A DNA stretch of 64,000 nt from an uncultured Alphaproteobacteria bacterium (GTDB taxonomy: Bacteria > Pseudomonadota > Alphaproteobacteria > UBA7985 > CAJQQZ01). Shown one piece after another: positions 46,999 through 56,612 of this stretch. Every line of letters begins with the position of its first letter. Position 1 is the stretch's first letter. The notes beneath the pieces are model-generated. The model was not told where the DNA came from. It searched no databases and saw nothing but the letters and a program-made list of their open reading frames with translations. The stretch is taken from contig CAJQQZ010000031.1 of assembly GCA_905480575.1 (NCBI GenBank), positions 1 to 64,000 of the forward strand. The letters are read 5' to 3'. The position numbers and the translations under genes were made by a program.

Positions 46999-48918
46999 GT
47001 GCCCAGACCTGAAACACCTCTACTGGATCAAGTAAATATACCTGCCGATCTTCGTGAGTTAAACGAAGATCAGCTCAGCCAGGTAGCTGATGAATTGCGG
47101 CAAGAAACGATCGATGCTGTTTCTGAAACTGGTGGGCATTTGGGTGCTGGCTTGGGTGTTGTGGAATTGACGGTCGCCCTCCATCACGTTTTTGATACCC
47201 CTGATGATCGTTTGATTTGGGATGTCGGCCATCAATCCTATCCGCACAAAATTCTCACTGGTCGTAGAGATCGCATAAGAACGCTGCGCCAAGGTGGCGG
47301 ACTTTCTGGTTTTGTGAAGCGCGACGAGAGTGAGTACGATCCTTTTGGAACAGCCCATTCGTCGACCTCTATTTCAGCCGGCCTGGGTATGGCCGTTGGC
47401 GCAAGACTCGATGGGCGGAAATCCAATGCCATAGCCGTTATCGGTGATGGTGCGATGTCTGCGGGGATGGCATACGAGGCCATGAACAATGCTGGTGCCG
47501 AAGATGCCCGGCTTATTGTTATTCTCAACGACAACGACATGTCGATCGCGCCTCCTGTCGGCGCGATGAGCGGATACCTCTCACGCCTTATTTCTTCGGG
47601 AACTTATCAAAGCCTGAGGAACACAGCCAAAGCAGTTGCCAAGCATCTACCAAAACCACTGGAAATTGGCGCAAAACGCTGGGAAGAATTCGCCCGTGGC
47701 ATGGTGACAGGTGGAACACTTTTCGAGGAATTGGGGTTCTTCTACGTTGGACCTATCGACGGCCATAACCTCAATCATTTGCTCCCTGTTCTCAAAAACG
47801 TAAGGGACGCCGAAGAGTCCGGGCCCTTTTTGGTCCATGTTGTTACCCAAAAGGGTAAGGGGTACGAGCCTGCGGAAAATTCTGCGGACAAATACCACGG
47901 TGTTTCACGGTTCAATGTCATCACGGGCAAACAGGATAAGCCTGTTTCGAACGCCCCGAGCTACACCGCTGTCTTTGGTGAGACCCTGACAAAGCTTGCT
48001 GATGAAGATGACAAAATTGTTGCGATCACGGCTGCTATGCCTTCTGGCACCGGACTGAATATCTTCGAGAAATCACACCCGGAACGCACATTTGACGTCG
48101 CGATTGCTGAGCAGCATGCTGTAACCTTCGCTGCTGGCTTAGCGTGCGAAGGCTTCAAGCCCTTCACTACGATCTACTCAACGTTCTTGCAGAGAGGTTA
48201 CGACCAAGTCGTTCATGACGTGGCCCTCCAAAACTTGCCTGTTCGCTTTGCGATTGACCGCGCTGGGTTTGTCGGTGCCGATGGGCAAACGCATCATGGG
48301 TCCTATGATTTGGCTTACCTCGGTTGTTTGCCGAACTTTGTGATTATGGCACCGGCTGATGAGGCTGAGCTTGTCCATATGATAACGACCTCTGCGGCCA
48401 TTAATGATCGACCTTCGGCCGTTCGCTATCCAAGAGGCGAAGGTGTGGGTGTAGAAATGCCTATGCGCGGTGAAGTTTTGCCGATTGGCAAAGGACGCGT
48501 GATTAAGCAAGGCTCAAAAGTAGCCATTTTGTCTTTGGGCACTAGGTTGGAAGACTCCCTCAAAGCGGCAGAAATGTTAGAGGCAAAAGGATTGTCGACG
48601 ACAGTCGCAGATGCACGGTTCATGAAGCCGCTTGATCAAGATTTGATTAAGAAATTGGCTGATGATCATGAGGTTTTTCTGACCGTTGAAGAGGGGTCGA
48701 TTGGTGGCTTTGGCTCTCATGTCCTGGAAGCTTTGTCAGACATGGGCTGTTTAGACAAAGGGCTGAAGGTTCGGACTTTGTCGATGCCAGATGCCTTTGT
48801 TGATCAGGACAAACCTGCGCTTCAGAATGAAAAAGCCGGACTGGACGCTCTGTCCATTGCAAAGAAAGCAATGACAGCTCTTGGATTCGAAGAGAGCGAC
48901 ATTGCTGCTTTAGCCTGA
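46999..48918 (+). CDS. dxs: 1-deoxy-D-xylulose-5-phosphate synthase
   Basis: The 639-residue thiamine-diphosphate enzyme makes DXP from pyruvate and glyceraldehyde-3-phosphate, the first step of the methylerythritol route. Visible are [19 protein letters not shown] near the N-terminus, [19 protein letters not shown] (ThDP motif), [32 protein letters not shown] and the [14 protein letters not shown] segment. The start is a GTG. It ends by overlapping tlyA by one base. Confidence 0.96.
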   Translation: MPRPETPLLDQVNIPADLRELNEDQLSQVADELRQETIDAVSETGGHLGAGLGVVELTVALHHVFDTPDDRLIWDVGHQSYPHKILTGRRDRIRTLRQGGGLSGFVKRDESEYDPFGTAHSSTSISAGLGMAVGARLDGRKSNAIAVIGDGAMSAGMAYEAMNNAGAEDARLIVILNDNDMSIAPPVGAMSGYLSRLISSGTYQSLRNTAKAVAKHLPKPLEIGAKRWEEFARGMVTGGTLFEELGFFYVGPIDGHNLNHLLPVLKNVRDAEESGPFLVHVVTQKGKGYEPAENSADKYHGVSRFNVITGKQDKPVSNAPSYTAVFGETLTKLADEDDKIVAITAAMPSGTGLNIFEKSHPERTFDVAIAEQHAVTFAAGLACEGFKPFTTIYSTFLQRGYDQVVHDVALQNLPVRFAIDRAGFVGADGQTHHGSYDLAYLGCLPNFVIMAPADEAELVHMITTSAAINDRPSAVRYPRGEGVGVEMPMRGEVLPIGKGRVIKQGSKVAILSLGTRLEDSLKAAEMLEAKGLSTTVADARFMKPLDQDLIKKLADDHEVFLTVEEGSIGGFGSHVLEALSDMGCLDKGLKVRTLSMPDAFVDQDKPALQNEKAGLDALSIAKKAMTALGFEESDIAALA

Positions 48919-49664
48919 TGGCCTCCACGAGAGTAAGGATTGACAAAGCCCTTGCCGACGCGGGGTTGGTGCAAAGCCGATCCCGCGCTAGAGACTTAAT
49001 TCTCAATGGTAAGGTCTCAATCGACGGTGTGACGGTTCCCAAAGCGGATTTCAGAATTCACCTGGAACAATTGGATTTGATCCAAATCGATGATCATGGC
49101 TGGGTTTCACGAGCAGCATTGAAACTCGTTCATGCGCTGGATCATTTTTCTGTCGATCCCGCAGGGAAGAATTGCTTGGATCTTGGCGCGTCGACCGGCG
49201 GCTTTGTCGAGGTTCTTTTAGAACGTGACGCGGCCTCAGTGACGGCTGTTGATGTCGGTCAAGGGCAAATGGTCGAAAAGATACGTTCTGACCCAAGGGT
49301 CAAGAATTACGAAAACCTCAATGTTAAAGATTTGAGCAACTCGCCAGTTGAGGGGCCGTTCAATCTAATCACGTCCGATCTGTCTTTCATATCCTTGAAG
49401 AAAGCCTTACCAGCAGCGCTTGTGTTGGCCGCGGACAACGCTGTTTTCCTCGGTCTCATAAAACCTCAATTCGAAGTTGGAAAAGGCAGATTAGGCAAGG
49501 GTGGCTTGGTGCTGGCTGAAATGTTGCATCAGGAAGTTTGCCAGGACATCAAACAGTGGTTAGAAGCCCAACCAGGTTGGTCAGTGTCTGGCCTCACGTC
49601 GAGCCCCATCGTTGGGGGCGATGGTAACAAAGAGTTTTTGATAGCAGGGCGATATGAGGCGTAA
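48918..49664 (+). CDS. tlyA: TlyA-type rRNA 2'-O-methyltransferase
   Basis: The 248-residue protein has an N-terminal S4-like RNA-binding domain (RIDKALADAGLVQSRSRARDLI) and a FtsJ-type methyltransferase (CLDLGASTGGFVEVLLERDA, DLSFISLKKALPA). TlyA methylates cytidines in 16S and/or 23S rRNA; in mycobacteria it sets capreomycin sensitivity. The stop-start overlap with dxs is TGATG. Confidence 0.92.
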   Translation: MASTRVRIDKALADAGLVQSRSRARDLILNGKVSIDGVTVPKADFRIHLEQLDLIQIDDHGWVSRAALKLVHALDHFSVDPAGKNCLDLGASTGGFVEVLLERDAASVTAVDVGQGQMVEKIRSDPRVKNYENLNVKDLSNSPVEGPFNLITSDLSFISLKKALPAALVLAADNAVFLGLIKPQFEVGKGRLGKGGLVLAEMLHQEVCQDIKQWLEAQPGWSVSGLTSSPIVGGDGNKEFLIAGRYEA

Positions 49665-50952
49665 ACCTAGAAAAGCTGGTGGATTTCAGTTTGAAACGAC
49701 CATCGAAGAAGTTGGCGGCCTTGGTGACGGCGTTGCTCATTTGGACGATGGGCGCTTAGCCTATGTTCCATTGACCGTCGCCGGAGATCGTATCCTGGCC
49801 CGATCCCGTGGCGAGCGGTCTGGAACAGTTCAAGGTGAGATTGTTGAATTGTTGGAAGCAGGCGCGGATCGTCAAGATCCGCCGTGCCCTCATTTTGGCC
49901 TGTGTGGCGGGTGCCAGTTGCAGCAAATGAACGAAAAAGCCTACCTTTCTTTCAAGAAAGCTAGAGTTTTGGAAGCCGTTGCCAAAGCTGGGTTTGAGGC
50001 AGAAGTATTCATCGGCTTACAGTCGGTTGAGCCAGCCAGTCGTCGACGGATTACTTTGACGGCTGAAAAACACAAGAAGACGGTCAAACTTGGTTTTCGT
50101 GGTAAATCGAGCCATGAATTGGTCGACATCAATCAATGCGACGTCATGCATCCGGTTTTAGCCGCGGCTTTACCAGCCCTGCGAGATCTTGCATCCTTGT
50201 TTCTCGGCGGGCAGAAGCAGATCAGTCTTCAAATCAATCTTGTCGACAATGGCTTGGATATTCTTGTTGAAAGCCATGAGGAGCCAACACTCAATCAACG
50301 TTTGGATGTTGTAGAACTCGCGAAAGCGCATGATTGGGCAAGAATCAGTTGGCTAGGAAAAGATCGCCAATTCGAGCCTTTGATCATGCTGAGAGAGCCG
50401 GTCATTGATTTTTCCGGACATAAGGTGCCGGTGCCATCGGGGTCTTTTCTTCAGCCTTCGTCCGAAGGAGAACTTAAGCTCAAAATTGCAGTAATCGAGG
50501 CGCTCTCTGGTTCTTACCGCTCAATTGCTGATCTTTTTTCCGGGTGCGGAACTTTTGCTTTTGCTCTAGCTGAAAAAGCCAAAGTGACTGCTTATGAATA
50601 CAGTGAAGAAGCTTTAAAAGCTCAACAGGTTGCCATTGACGGGGCGCAAATTTCCGGGCGAATAGTGCCGACGCAAAGAGACTTAGAGCGCAACCCATTG
50701 ACGGTCCCTGAGCTCAACAAGTTTCATGCCGTTGTCCTCGATCCGCCACGCAAAGGGGCGAAGCCTCTGGTTGACAATCTAGCTCAATCCACGGTTCGAG
50801 AGATTGTCTACGTTTCCTGTAACTCGAGTTCCTGGTCGCGCGATGCAGCAATCCTCAAGAGTGGTGGTTACGAGTTGAAATCCTTGTCTGCCGTCGACCA
50901 ATTTACTTGGACGGCGCATGTTGAATTGGTGGCACACTTTAAGAAGGGTTAA
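49654..50952 (+). CDS. 23S rRNA (uracil-5-)-methyltransferase, RlmD/RumA-like
   Basis: A 432-residue RNA methyltransferase. An N-terminal TRAM domain (about 10-65) is followed by the iron-sulfur cysteines in CPHFGLCGGCQLQQM, the SAM motif DLFSGCGTFAFALAE and the catalytic segment VLDPPRKGAKPLV and VSCNSSSWSRD. Family members make m5U in 23S rRNA or in tRNA. In the usual VYVSCNPxTxARD end, this one has SSSWSRD. The start overlaps the tlyA end by 11 nt. Confidence 0.9.
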   Translation: MRRKPRKAGGFQFETTIEEVGGLGDGVAHLDDGRLAYVPLTVAGDRILARSRGERSGTVQGEIVELLEAGADRQDPPCPHFGLCGGCQLQQMNEKAYLSFKKARVLEAVAKAGFEAEVFIGLQSVEPASRRRITLTAEKHKKTVKLGFRGKSSHELVDINQCDVMHPVLAAALPALRDLASLFLGGQKQISLQINLVDNGLDILVESHEEPTLNQRLDVVELAKAHDWARISWLGKDRQFEPLIMLREPVIDFSGHKVPVPSGSFLQPSSEGELKLKIAVIEALSGSYRSIADLFSGCGTFAFALAEKAKVTAYEYSEEALKAQQVAIDGAQISGRIVPTQRDLERNPLTVPELNKFHAVVLDPPRKGAKPLVDNLAQSTVREIVYVSCNSSSWSRDAAILKSGGYELKSLSAVDQFTWTAHVELVAHFKKG

Positions 50953-50988
50953 CGTAGACTTAACCAGCCAAACCGAAGGAGCAAAACA

Positions 50989-53136
50989 ATGGCGAACTAT
51001 TCAGTTTCATTTGACCCTGACTGGGGTGTTCCAACGGTCAAGGCTGTTACATTTACCGAGCTATGGAGGGGGCTTGGGTTTGCGCAGGCTTACCAGAACT
51101 CAAATCTGGTTATGACCACGATTTTAAGAGCCTGTGGAAGAAGTGCTGAATTTTTGGGGCAGCATTCTGGCGCTGGACCAAATGAACTCACGAAGCAACC
51201 GACTGGCGTCGACTATCTCCAGTCTGATCTCTTTGTAAGAATGCTTCAACTTCCCACGGTCGCGCGGGCTCAAATAGGTGATCAAACGGCTGAAACACTA
51301 GCAAATGTTGAAGCTTACGCTGCTGGGATTAATGACTGTTTGGAACAACATCTTGAACGATTTGATTCACGGTTGTTGGCTTTCGGCCCGGTCACAGCTG
51401 AACATGTTTTTTGCAGCTCAGTTCAGTTGATGTTTGGTTTCCAATTGGGCATTCGAATGCCTGTCATTCATGAATGGATGGGCGGTAAAGCGCTGGTCGA
51501 TCCGAGCTGGTGCGACTTGGCAAGTGCTGGCTCAAATGGTTGGGTGGTAGGGCCAAGCAAGTCCGTTGATGGTAATCCCATGTTGGTTTGTAACCCGCAC
51601 ACCCAGTGGGATGTGGATCTGAATACTTTTATCGAGGCAAGACTAGAACTCACCGACGGTTCCGGGTTTGTGTTCCAAGGTGCTGGTATCGTCGGTTGGC
51701 CTGCTATGCTGATGGGATGCAACGCGCATCTCGGCTTCGGCAGCACGGTTAATCAACAAAATGGCATCACCTTTTATGAAGTGTCGATTAGCGAGGGTGC
51801 GATTGATGTGGAGGGAGAGGGGCATCGGGTAGAGTTTTCTCAAGAGGCCGTGCTTTGCCGGCAAAGCGATGGGAGCCTGAAGGAGCATTCCTTAAAAGCC
51901 ATATGGTCACCTACGCATCAGGGTAATGTCATTGCTAGCCGAGGTGATCGTCAACTGCTTGTTTCATTTGGCGGGCGTAACGCAGGCCAAGTTTTGGAAC
52001 AATACTTTGCTATGGTTCGCTCAGAAAGCATCGATGAGTATCAAGCCGCGCTTGAAATGCATCAAATCCCCATCCAGAACCTGATGTATGCTGGGCGCGA
52101 CAGTGCCAATGGTGCGCCGCATATCCAATTTTCTTATCATAGCCATACGCCTGATCGCGGCAAAGGGACTTATGCCGACTGGTGGCATGTGTTGGATGGG
52201 CATCAAGGCGAGAACATCGCATCGGGGCTAGTTGCATTCAACAAGCTCTTTCAAGATATAGACACGGCGAACGGTTGGTACCAGAACTGTAATGACTCTC
52301 CTTATTCCTGTACGTTGCCTTCACCGTTCGATCCATCGGACTACCCGGCATGGCTTGCGCCTGTTTCAACGCTCAAAAGGGCGCAGGGATGTGCCCGTCA
52401 CCTAACAGAAACAGCTAAATTTGATTTCGACAGTCTGGTTCAGATGAAATTCTCGACCCGTGTTGAATTGGCCAAACAGCTCGTGCCGCAGTTGTCCGAA
52501 GCTATTAACGAGCGCAGCAATAGTTTGCTGAAAGAATGTAAGTCAGTGCTTGATACTTGGGATCAACATACGGAACCAGAAAGCCGAGGTGCTTTTTTGT
52601 TTCTCCAGTTTATTTTAAATGTTGGTATCCAGGACGGTGTAGGCAATCCAATCTTCGCTGACAGCTGGCGGGATGATTTGGCTCGCGACCAGGAGCTCTG
52701 GCCGCAGTCATTAGACACGCCTGGCGAGTTGGCTGATATTGATGCAGCGCTGAAGGCTTTGGAAACGGCAGCCAAGATCGTTAAAGACCGCTTTGGTGCT
52801 TTGGATATCGCTTGGGGAGATGCTGTCGCGGTGACGCACGGTGATGTCACCATCCCCGGCGTAGGCGGTCCAGGAGATCCTTTGGGCATCTTGGCAGCGG
52901 TGCCTCTTGAGCCTGGGTTACGACCCTTTATTTCGGGCGGTGACCTCGTCGCTGCAAGAATTGAGAATGACGGTGGAGAGACCTTTGTTATGGTGGCTGA
53001 ATTTACACCTGAAGGCGTTCGGGGCGGAACTCTGACAAGTTATGGCGCCTCGTCTAACCTGAGATCTCCACATTATGGTGACCAGCTGACTTTGGTGGGT
53101 AAGCGCGAGCTGCGCCCCTTTACGATTTCAAAATAG
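50989..53136 (+). CDS. Penicillin acylase-family Ntn hydrolase without a signal peptide
   Basis: A 715-residue protein of the penicillin G acylase / acyl-homoserine lactone acylase fold. Autocleavage should occur before Ser182 in SAGSNGWVVGPSKS, leaving an alpha chain of about 181 residues and a beta chain of about 534 with Ser as N-terminal nucleophile. The related CNPHTQWD segment follows near 201. Most relatives are exported, but the N-terminus (MANYSVSFDPDWGVPTV) has no hydrophobic stretch. Substrate unknown; acyl-amide hydrolysis is likely. AAGGAG precedes the start. An MFS gene follows. Confidence 0.88.
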   Translation: MANYSVSFDPDWGVPTVKAVTFTELWRGLGFAQAYQNSNLVMTTILRACGRSAEFLGQHSGAGPNELTKQPTGVDYLQSDLFVRMLQLPTVARAQIGDQTAETLANVEAYAAGINDCLEQHLERFDSRLLAFGPVTAEHVFCSSVQLMFGFQLGIRMPVIHEWMGGKALVDPSWCDLASAGSNGWVVGPSKSVDGNPMLVCNPHTQWDVDLNTFIEARLELTDGSGFVFQGAGIVGWPAMLMGCNAHLGFGSTVNQQNGITFYEVSISEGAIDVEGEGHRVEFSQEAVLCRQSDGSLKEHSLKAIWSPTHQGNVIASRGDRQLLVSFGGRNAGQVLEQYFAMVRSESIDEYQAALEMHQIPIQNLMYAGRDSANGAPHIQFSYHSHTPDRGKGTYADWWHVLDGHQGENIASGLVAFNKLFQDIDTANGWYQNCNDSPYSCTLPSPFDPSDYPAWLAPVSTLKRAQGCARHLTETAKFDFDSLVQMKFSTRVELAKQLVPQLSEAINERSNSLLKECKSVLDTWDQHTEPESRGAFLFLQFILNVGIQDGVGNPIFADSWRDDLARDQELWPQSLDTPGELADIDAALKALETAAKIVKDRFGALDIAWGDAVAVTHGDVTIPGVGGPGDPLGILAAVPLEPGLRPFISGGDLVAARIENDGGETFVMVAEFTPEGVRGGTLTSYGASSNLRSPHYGDQLTLVGKRELRPFTISK

Positions 53137-53263
53137 AACCAGTGAGGTTGGATTTGACGACGTCCAACTCTCGTCTTTACCAGGTAGATAAAAGGCGCTT
53201 GTTGCTTGCCTTTGTGATAACTGGCTTAGATTGCTGACCAGTTGTAGCGAAGGATAAAAGTAA

Positions 53264-54433
53264 ATGGATCGACGATATTTTGTGGTTCTTGGGGCTTTGC
53301 TGACCCAATTTATGATCATCGGTCTGTTTTTTGTCTACTCTCTGCTGATTAAAGAGCTTGAGTTAGAGTTTGGTTGGTCACGTACAACCTTGTCGATTGG
53401 TGCCTCTATCGTCGGATTTTCAATGGGCTTCTATGCCATTTTGGGCGGTCGGTTGAGCGATCTTTTTGGTCCTCGGTTGGTTCTGACTTTCTCCGGCTTG
53501 ATTTATGGCTTGGGTTACGCCGCAATTTCCTTCATCTCAGAGCCGTGGCATCTCTTTGCAATTTGTGCCTTGTTTTTAGGCGTCGGCATGGGGACACATG
53601 ATGTGGTCACGTTAGGGCCAATCGCAAAATGGTTCCCCAATCGAAAAGGCATCATGACCGGTATTGTTAAATCTGGGACGGCCACTGGCCAAATGGTGAT
53701 GCCGGTTGTTGCAGCTATATTGCTTGCAAAATACGGTTGGCGTGAGACCGTGGTAATTGTTGGGCTTGTCGCAGCAGTCGTTCTGGTGATCGGCGCGCAG
53801 TTCATGAGTGTGCCTTCAAAGCCAAAGTCGACAGAGGCACTTCCCTTAACTGGGCTCAATTTTTCAGAAGCCCGCACCACATTGAGCTTTTGGGTTTTGT
53901 GTGTTGTACAATGTCTGTTCTTCTCAACATTGATGTCGGTTCCTCTCCATATCGCGGTGCATGGCATGGACCAAGGAATGAGCAAGGCGACGGCGGCTGC
54001 ACTTCTGACGGTTCTGGGGGGATCGTCTATTGTTGGTCGGCTTGCCATCGGAACTTTTGCTGACAAATTAGGGGGGCGGATGGCCTATTCGCTGTGCCTT
54101 GCCCCGCTTGTTGTCAGCCTAGTTCTGTTTGTATTTGCAGAGTCTCATTGGATGATTTTTGCAATCATAGTCTTGTATGGCGCTGCTCACGGTGGATTGT
54201 TTGTAGTGGTTGCGCCGACGATCGCTGAAATTTTTGGCACGAGATCCCATGGGGCCATTTTTGGTGTCGTTGTCTTCTTTGGCACACTGGGGGGTGCAGC
54301 AGGTCCTATTTTTGCAGGTCAAGTCTTTGACAGAACAGGTGGATATGATCTAGCCTTCGCGGGCTTAGCGGCAATGATCACAATTGCATTAGTTTTGACT
54401 CGGCTTTTACCTGGAAAGAAAACCGAAGCTTAA
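53264..54433 (+). CDS. MFS transporter
   Basis: A 389-residue transporter with about twelve hydrophobic segments. The loop motif [15 protein letters not shown] after helix 2 and the related [13 protein letters not shown] after helix 8 are typical of the major facilitator superfamily. It looks most like the monocarboxylate/oxalate-formate (OFA-like) branch. Substrate unknown. It follows the acylase gene by 127 nt and may serve uptake or export of its substrates; its end overlaps aroC convergently by 4 nt. Confidence 0.88.
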   Translation: MDRRYFVVLGALLTQFMIIGLFFVYSLLIKELELEFGWSRTTLSIGASIVGFSMGFYAILGGRLSDLFGPRLVLTFSGLIYGLGYAAISFISEPWHLFAICALFLGVGMGTHDVVTLGPIAKWFPNRKGIMTGIVKSGTATGQMVMPVVAAILLAKYGWRETVVIVGLVAAVVLVIGAQFMSVPSKPKSTEALPLTGLNFSEARTTLSFWVLCVVQCLFFSTLMSVPLHIAVHGMDQGMSKATAAALLTVLGGSSIVGRLAIGTFADKLGGRMAYSLCLAPLVVSLVLFVFAESHWMIFAIIVLYGAAHGGLFVVVAPTIAEIFGTRSHGAIFGVVVFFGTLGGAAGPIFAGQVFDRTGGYDLAFAGLAAMITIALVLTRLLPGKKTEA

Positions 54434-55548
54434 TTACTTCGCAGATCCCAAGGACGTGGCTCGAAGGGCGTACCTTCAGCTTGAGCGCGGAGCAGATGGT
54501 CAGCTAGTACTATGGCCATCATAGCCTCACCCACTGGAACCGCACGAATACCAACACAAGGGTCGTGGCGACCTTTTGTTAGGATATCTGTGTCCTCACC
54601 GAAGCGATTGATCGATTTGCGTGGTGTCAGGATAGAGCTCGTTGGTTTAACCGCGAAGGAAGCGACTATTGGTTGTCCTGTTGAAAGGCCGCCCAAAATA
54701 CCACCGGCATTATTGTTGAAGAAGGCCGCTTGTCCATCGACAATACGCATTTCGTCAGCATTTTCTTCGCCGCTGAGGCTCGCCGTGTCGAAGCCACCAC
54801 CGACGTCGACTGCTTTGACGGCATTGATAGACATGAAAGCCTTGGCGATGTCAGCATCCAACTTGTCATAGACAGGGCAGCCTAAGCCAGGTGGCAAACC
54901 CTCGGCGATCACTTGGATGACCGCACCGACAGAGGAGCCGGATTTCCGGATCTTGTCCAGGTCATTGGCCCAGAGCTCGGCTGTGTTTGAATCAGGAGAG
55001 AAAAAGGGGTTTTTGGTGACTTGGTCCCAATCCCAGTTTTGGTGCTCGATCTTTCGCGCACCCATCTGGATGAGAGCGCCACGGATTGTAACTTCCCTAC
55101 CAAGCACTTGGTCTAGAACTTTACGAGCAACACCGCCTGCGGCGACACGCATCGCGGTTTCGCGGGCTGATGAACGGCCACCACCGCGGTAATCTCTAAT
55201 GCCGTATTTGTGCCAGTAGACATAGTCGGCATGACCAGGGCGAAACTTATCTTTGATATCGCCGTAATCTTTGGAGCGCTGATCCTCGTTCTCGATGATC
55301 AGGCTGATTGGTGTGCCGGTTGTTTTGCCTTCGAAAACGCCGGAAGTAATTTTAACGCTATCGCTTTCGCGGCGTTGGGTGGTGTATTTCGATTGTCCAG
55401 GTTTACGTTGGTCCAACCAGGGTTGGATGTCTTCCTCTGTCAGAGGAATTTGAGAGGGCACGCCATCAATGACACAACCAATGCAGGGGCCATGACTTTC
55501 GCCCCAGGTTGTGAACTTAAAAACCTGGCCAAAGGAATTACCGGACAT
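54430..55548 (-). CDS. aroC: Chorismate synthase
   Basis: The 372-residue FMN-dependent enzyme makes chorismate from EPSP, the end of the shikimate pathway. Signatures are [16 protein letters not shown] near 17-32, [13 protein letters not shown], then [18 protein letters not shown] and [13 protein letters not shown]. Length is normal. It starts 6 nt after fabI and is read leftward with it. Confidence 0.97.
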   Translation of the reverse strand: MSGNSFGQVFKFTTWGESHGPCIGCVIDGVPSQIPLTEEDIQPWLDQRKPGQSKYTTQRRESDSVKITSGVFEGKTTGTPISLIIENEDQRSKDYGDIKDKFRPGHADYVYWHKYGIRDYRGGGRSSARETAMRVAAGGVARKVLDQVLGREVTIRGALIQMGARKIEHQNWDWDQVTKNPFFSPDSNTAELWANDLDKIRKSGSSVGAVIQVIAEGLPPGLGCPVYDKLDADIAKAFMSINAVKAVDVGGGFDTASLSGEENADEMRIVDGQAAFFNNNAGGILGGLSTGQPIVASFAVKPTSSILTPRKSINRFGEDTDILTKGRHDPCVGIRAVPVGEAMMAIVLADHLLRAQAEGTPFEPRPWDLRSN

Positions 55549-55554
55549 GGGAGC

Positions 55555-56397
55555 CTATTCGCCGCTTGGCTTCATAGATTGCAATAACTCGGCAATTTCT
55601 CCAACAGAATCAACCGCCAACATACCAACGGTGTGATAGCCGCTGTCAACGTAATGAATTTCACCAGTGACTGACTTTGAAAGATCGGAAAGCAGATAAA
55701 GCGCTGCATTGCCGACATCTTCAGTGGTCACGTTACGGCGCATGGGCGAATTGAGTTCATTCCATTTCAGGATCGCGCGGAAATCACCGATGCCAGAGGC
55801 AGCAAGTGTCTTGATTGGCCCGGCTGAAATACCGTTCACGCGAATAGCTTTAGGACCGAGGTCTGTTGCAAGATAGCGTACTGACGCTTCCAATGCGGCC
55901 TTGGCAACACCCATAACATTATAGTGTGGCATCACTTGCACGGCACCGTAGTATGTCAGTGTTAGAAGGCTGCCGCCGTCTTTCATCATCCGCGCGGCGC
56001 GTTGAGAAACCGCAGTGAAAGAATAGCAGGAAATATCCATGGTCATCGTGAAGTTATCACGAGAGGTGTTGAGATAAGCGCCCTTCAGTTCATTTTTGTC
56101 AGAGAAGCCGATAGCATGAACGACGAAATCCAATTGGCCCCAGGTTTTCTCCAACTCGTCGAATGCCGCATCGATACTCTCGTCACTGGAAACATCACAT
56201 TCCAAAACGACGGTTGAACCGAGTTGCTCCGCCAAGGGGAGGACACGTTTTTTTAGCGCTTCACCTTGATAACAGAGTGCTACTTCAGCGCCGTGATCAG
56301 CACAGGCTTTTGCAATGCCCCATGCGATCGAACGGTCGTTAGCGACCCCCATTATCAAACCGCGTTTGCCTTGCATGAAAGAAGATGCTGCGGTCAT
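55555..56397 (-). CDS. fabI: Enoyl-acyl-carrier-protein reductase (NADH)
   Basis: The 280-residue SDR-type enzyme reduces trans-2-enoyl-ACP in fatty-acid elongation and is the triclosan target class. Features are GLIMGVANDRSIAWGIAKA near 14-32, VVLECDVSSDESI, and the active-site LTYYGAVQVMPHYN and VMGVAKAALEA with the Tyr and Lys. It is the first gene of fabI-aroC; the 215-nt upstream gap to the YihY gene should hold its promoter. Confidence 0.95.
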   Translation of the reverse strand: MTAASSFMQGKRGLIMGVANDRSIAWGIAKACADHGAEVALCYQGEALKKRVLPLAEQLGSTVVLECDVSSDESIDAAFDELEKTWGQLDFVVHAIGFSDKNELKGAYLNTSRDNFTMTMDISCYSFTAVSQRAARMMKDGGSLLTLTYYGAVQVMPHYNVMGVAKAALEASVRYLATDLGPKAIRVNGISAGPIKTLAASGIGDFRAILKWNELNSPMRRNVTTEDVGNAALYLLSDLSKSVTGEIHYVDSGYHTVGMLAVDSVGEIAELLQSMKPSGE

Positions 56398-56612
56398 TTT
56401 TTTTCCTTAATTTGTAATAAACTATTGGCCGTCAAAGCCACAAATTAGAGCGGCGCAATTGTACGCCGAAGTCTCGTCTCTGTCTAATCTAGTGGTCATA
56501 TGCTTGTTATGTTTAATTTTCCAGTAGAAGCTTAAGAAAGTCGTAAAAAAACCGCGTTTTTAGTCGAAATATTCGGATGAAAAGAGACTTATGGGATCAT
56601 TTCTTGTAAAGA

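Noticed and set aside
53147-53168. Short hairpin GTTGGA/TCCAAC after the acylase gene
   Set aside because: Six base pairs with a 10-nt loop and no T-run; too weak to call a terminator.
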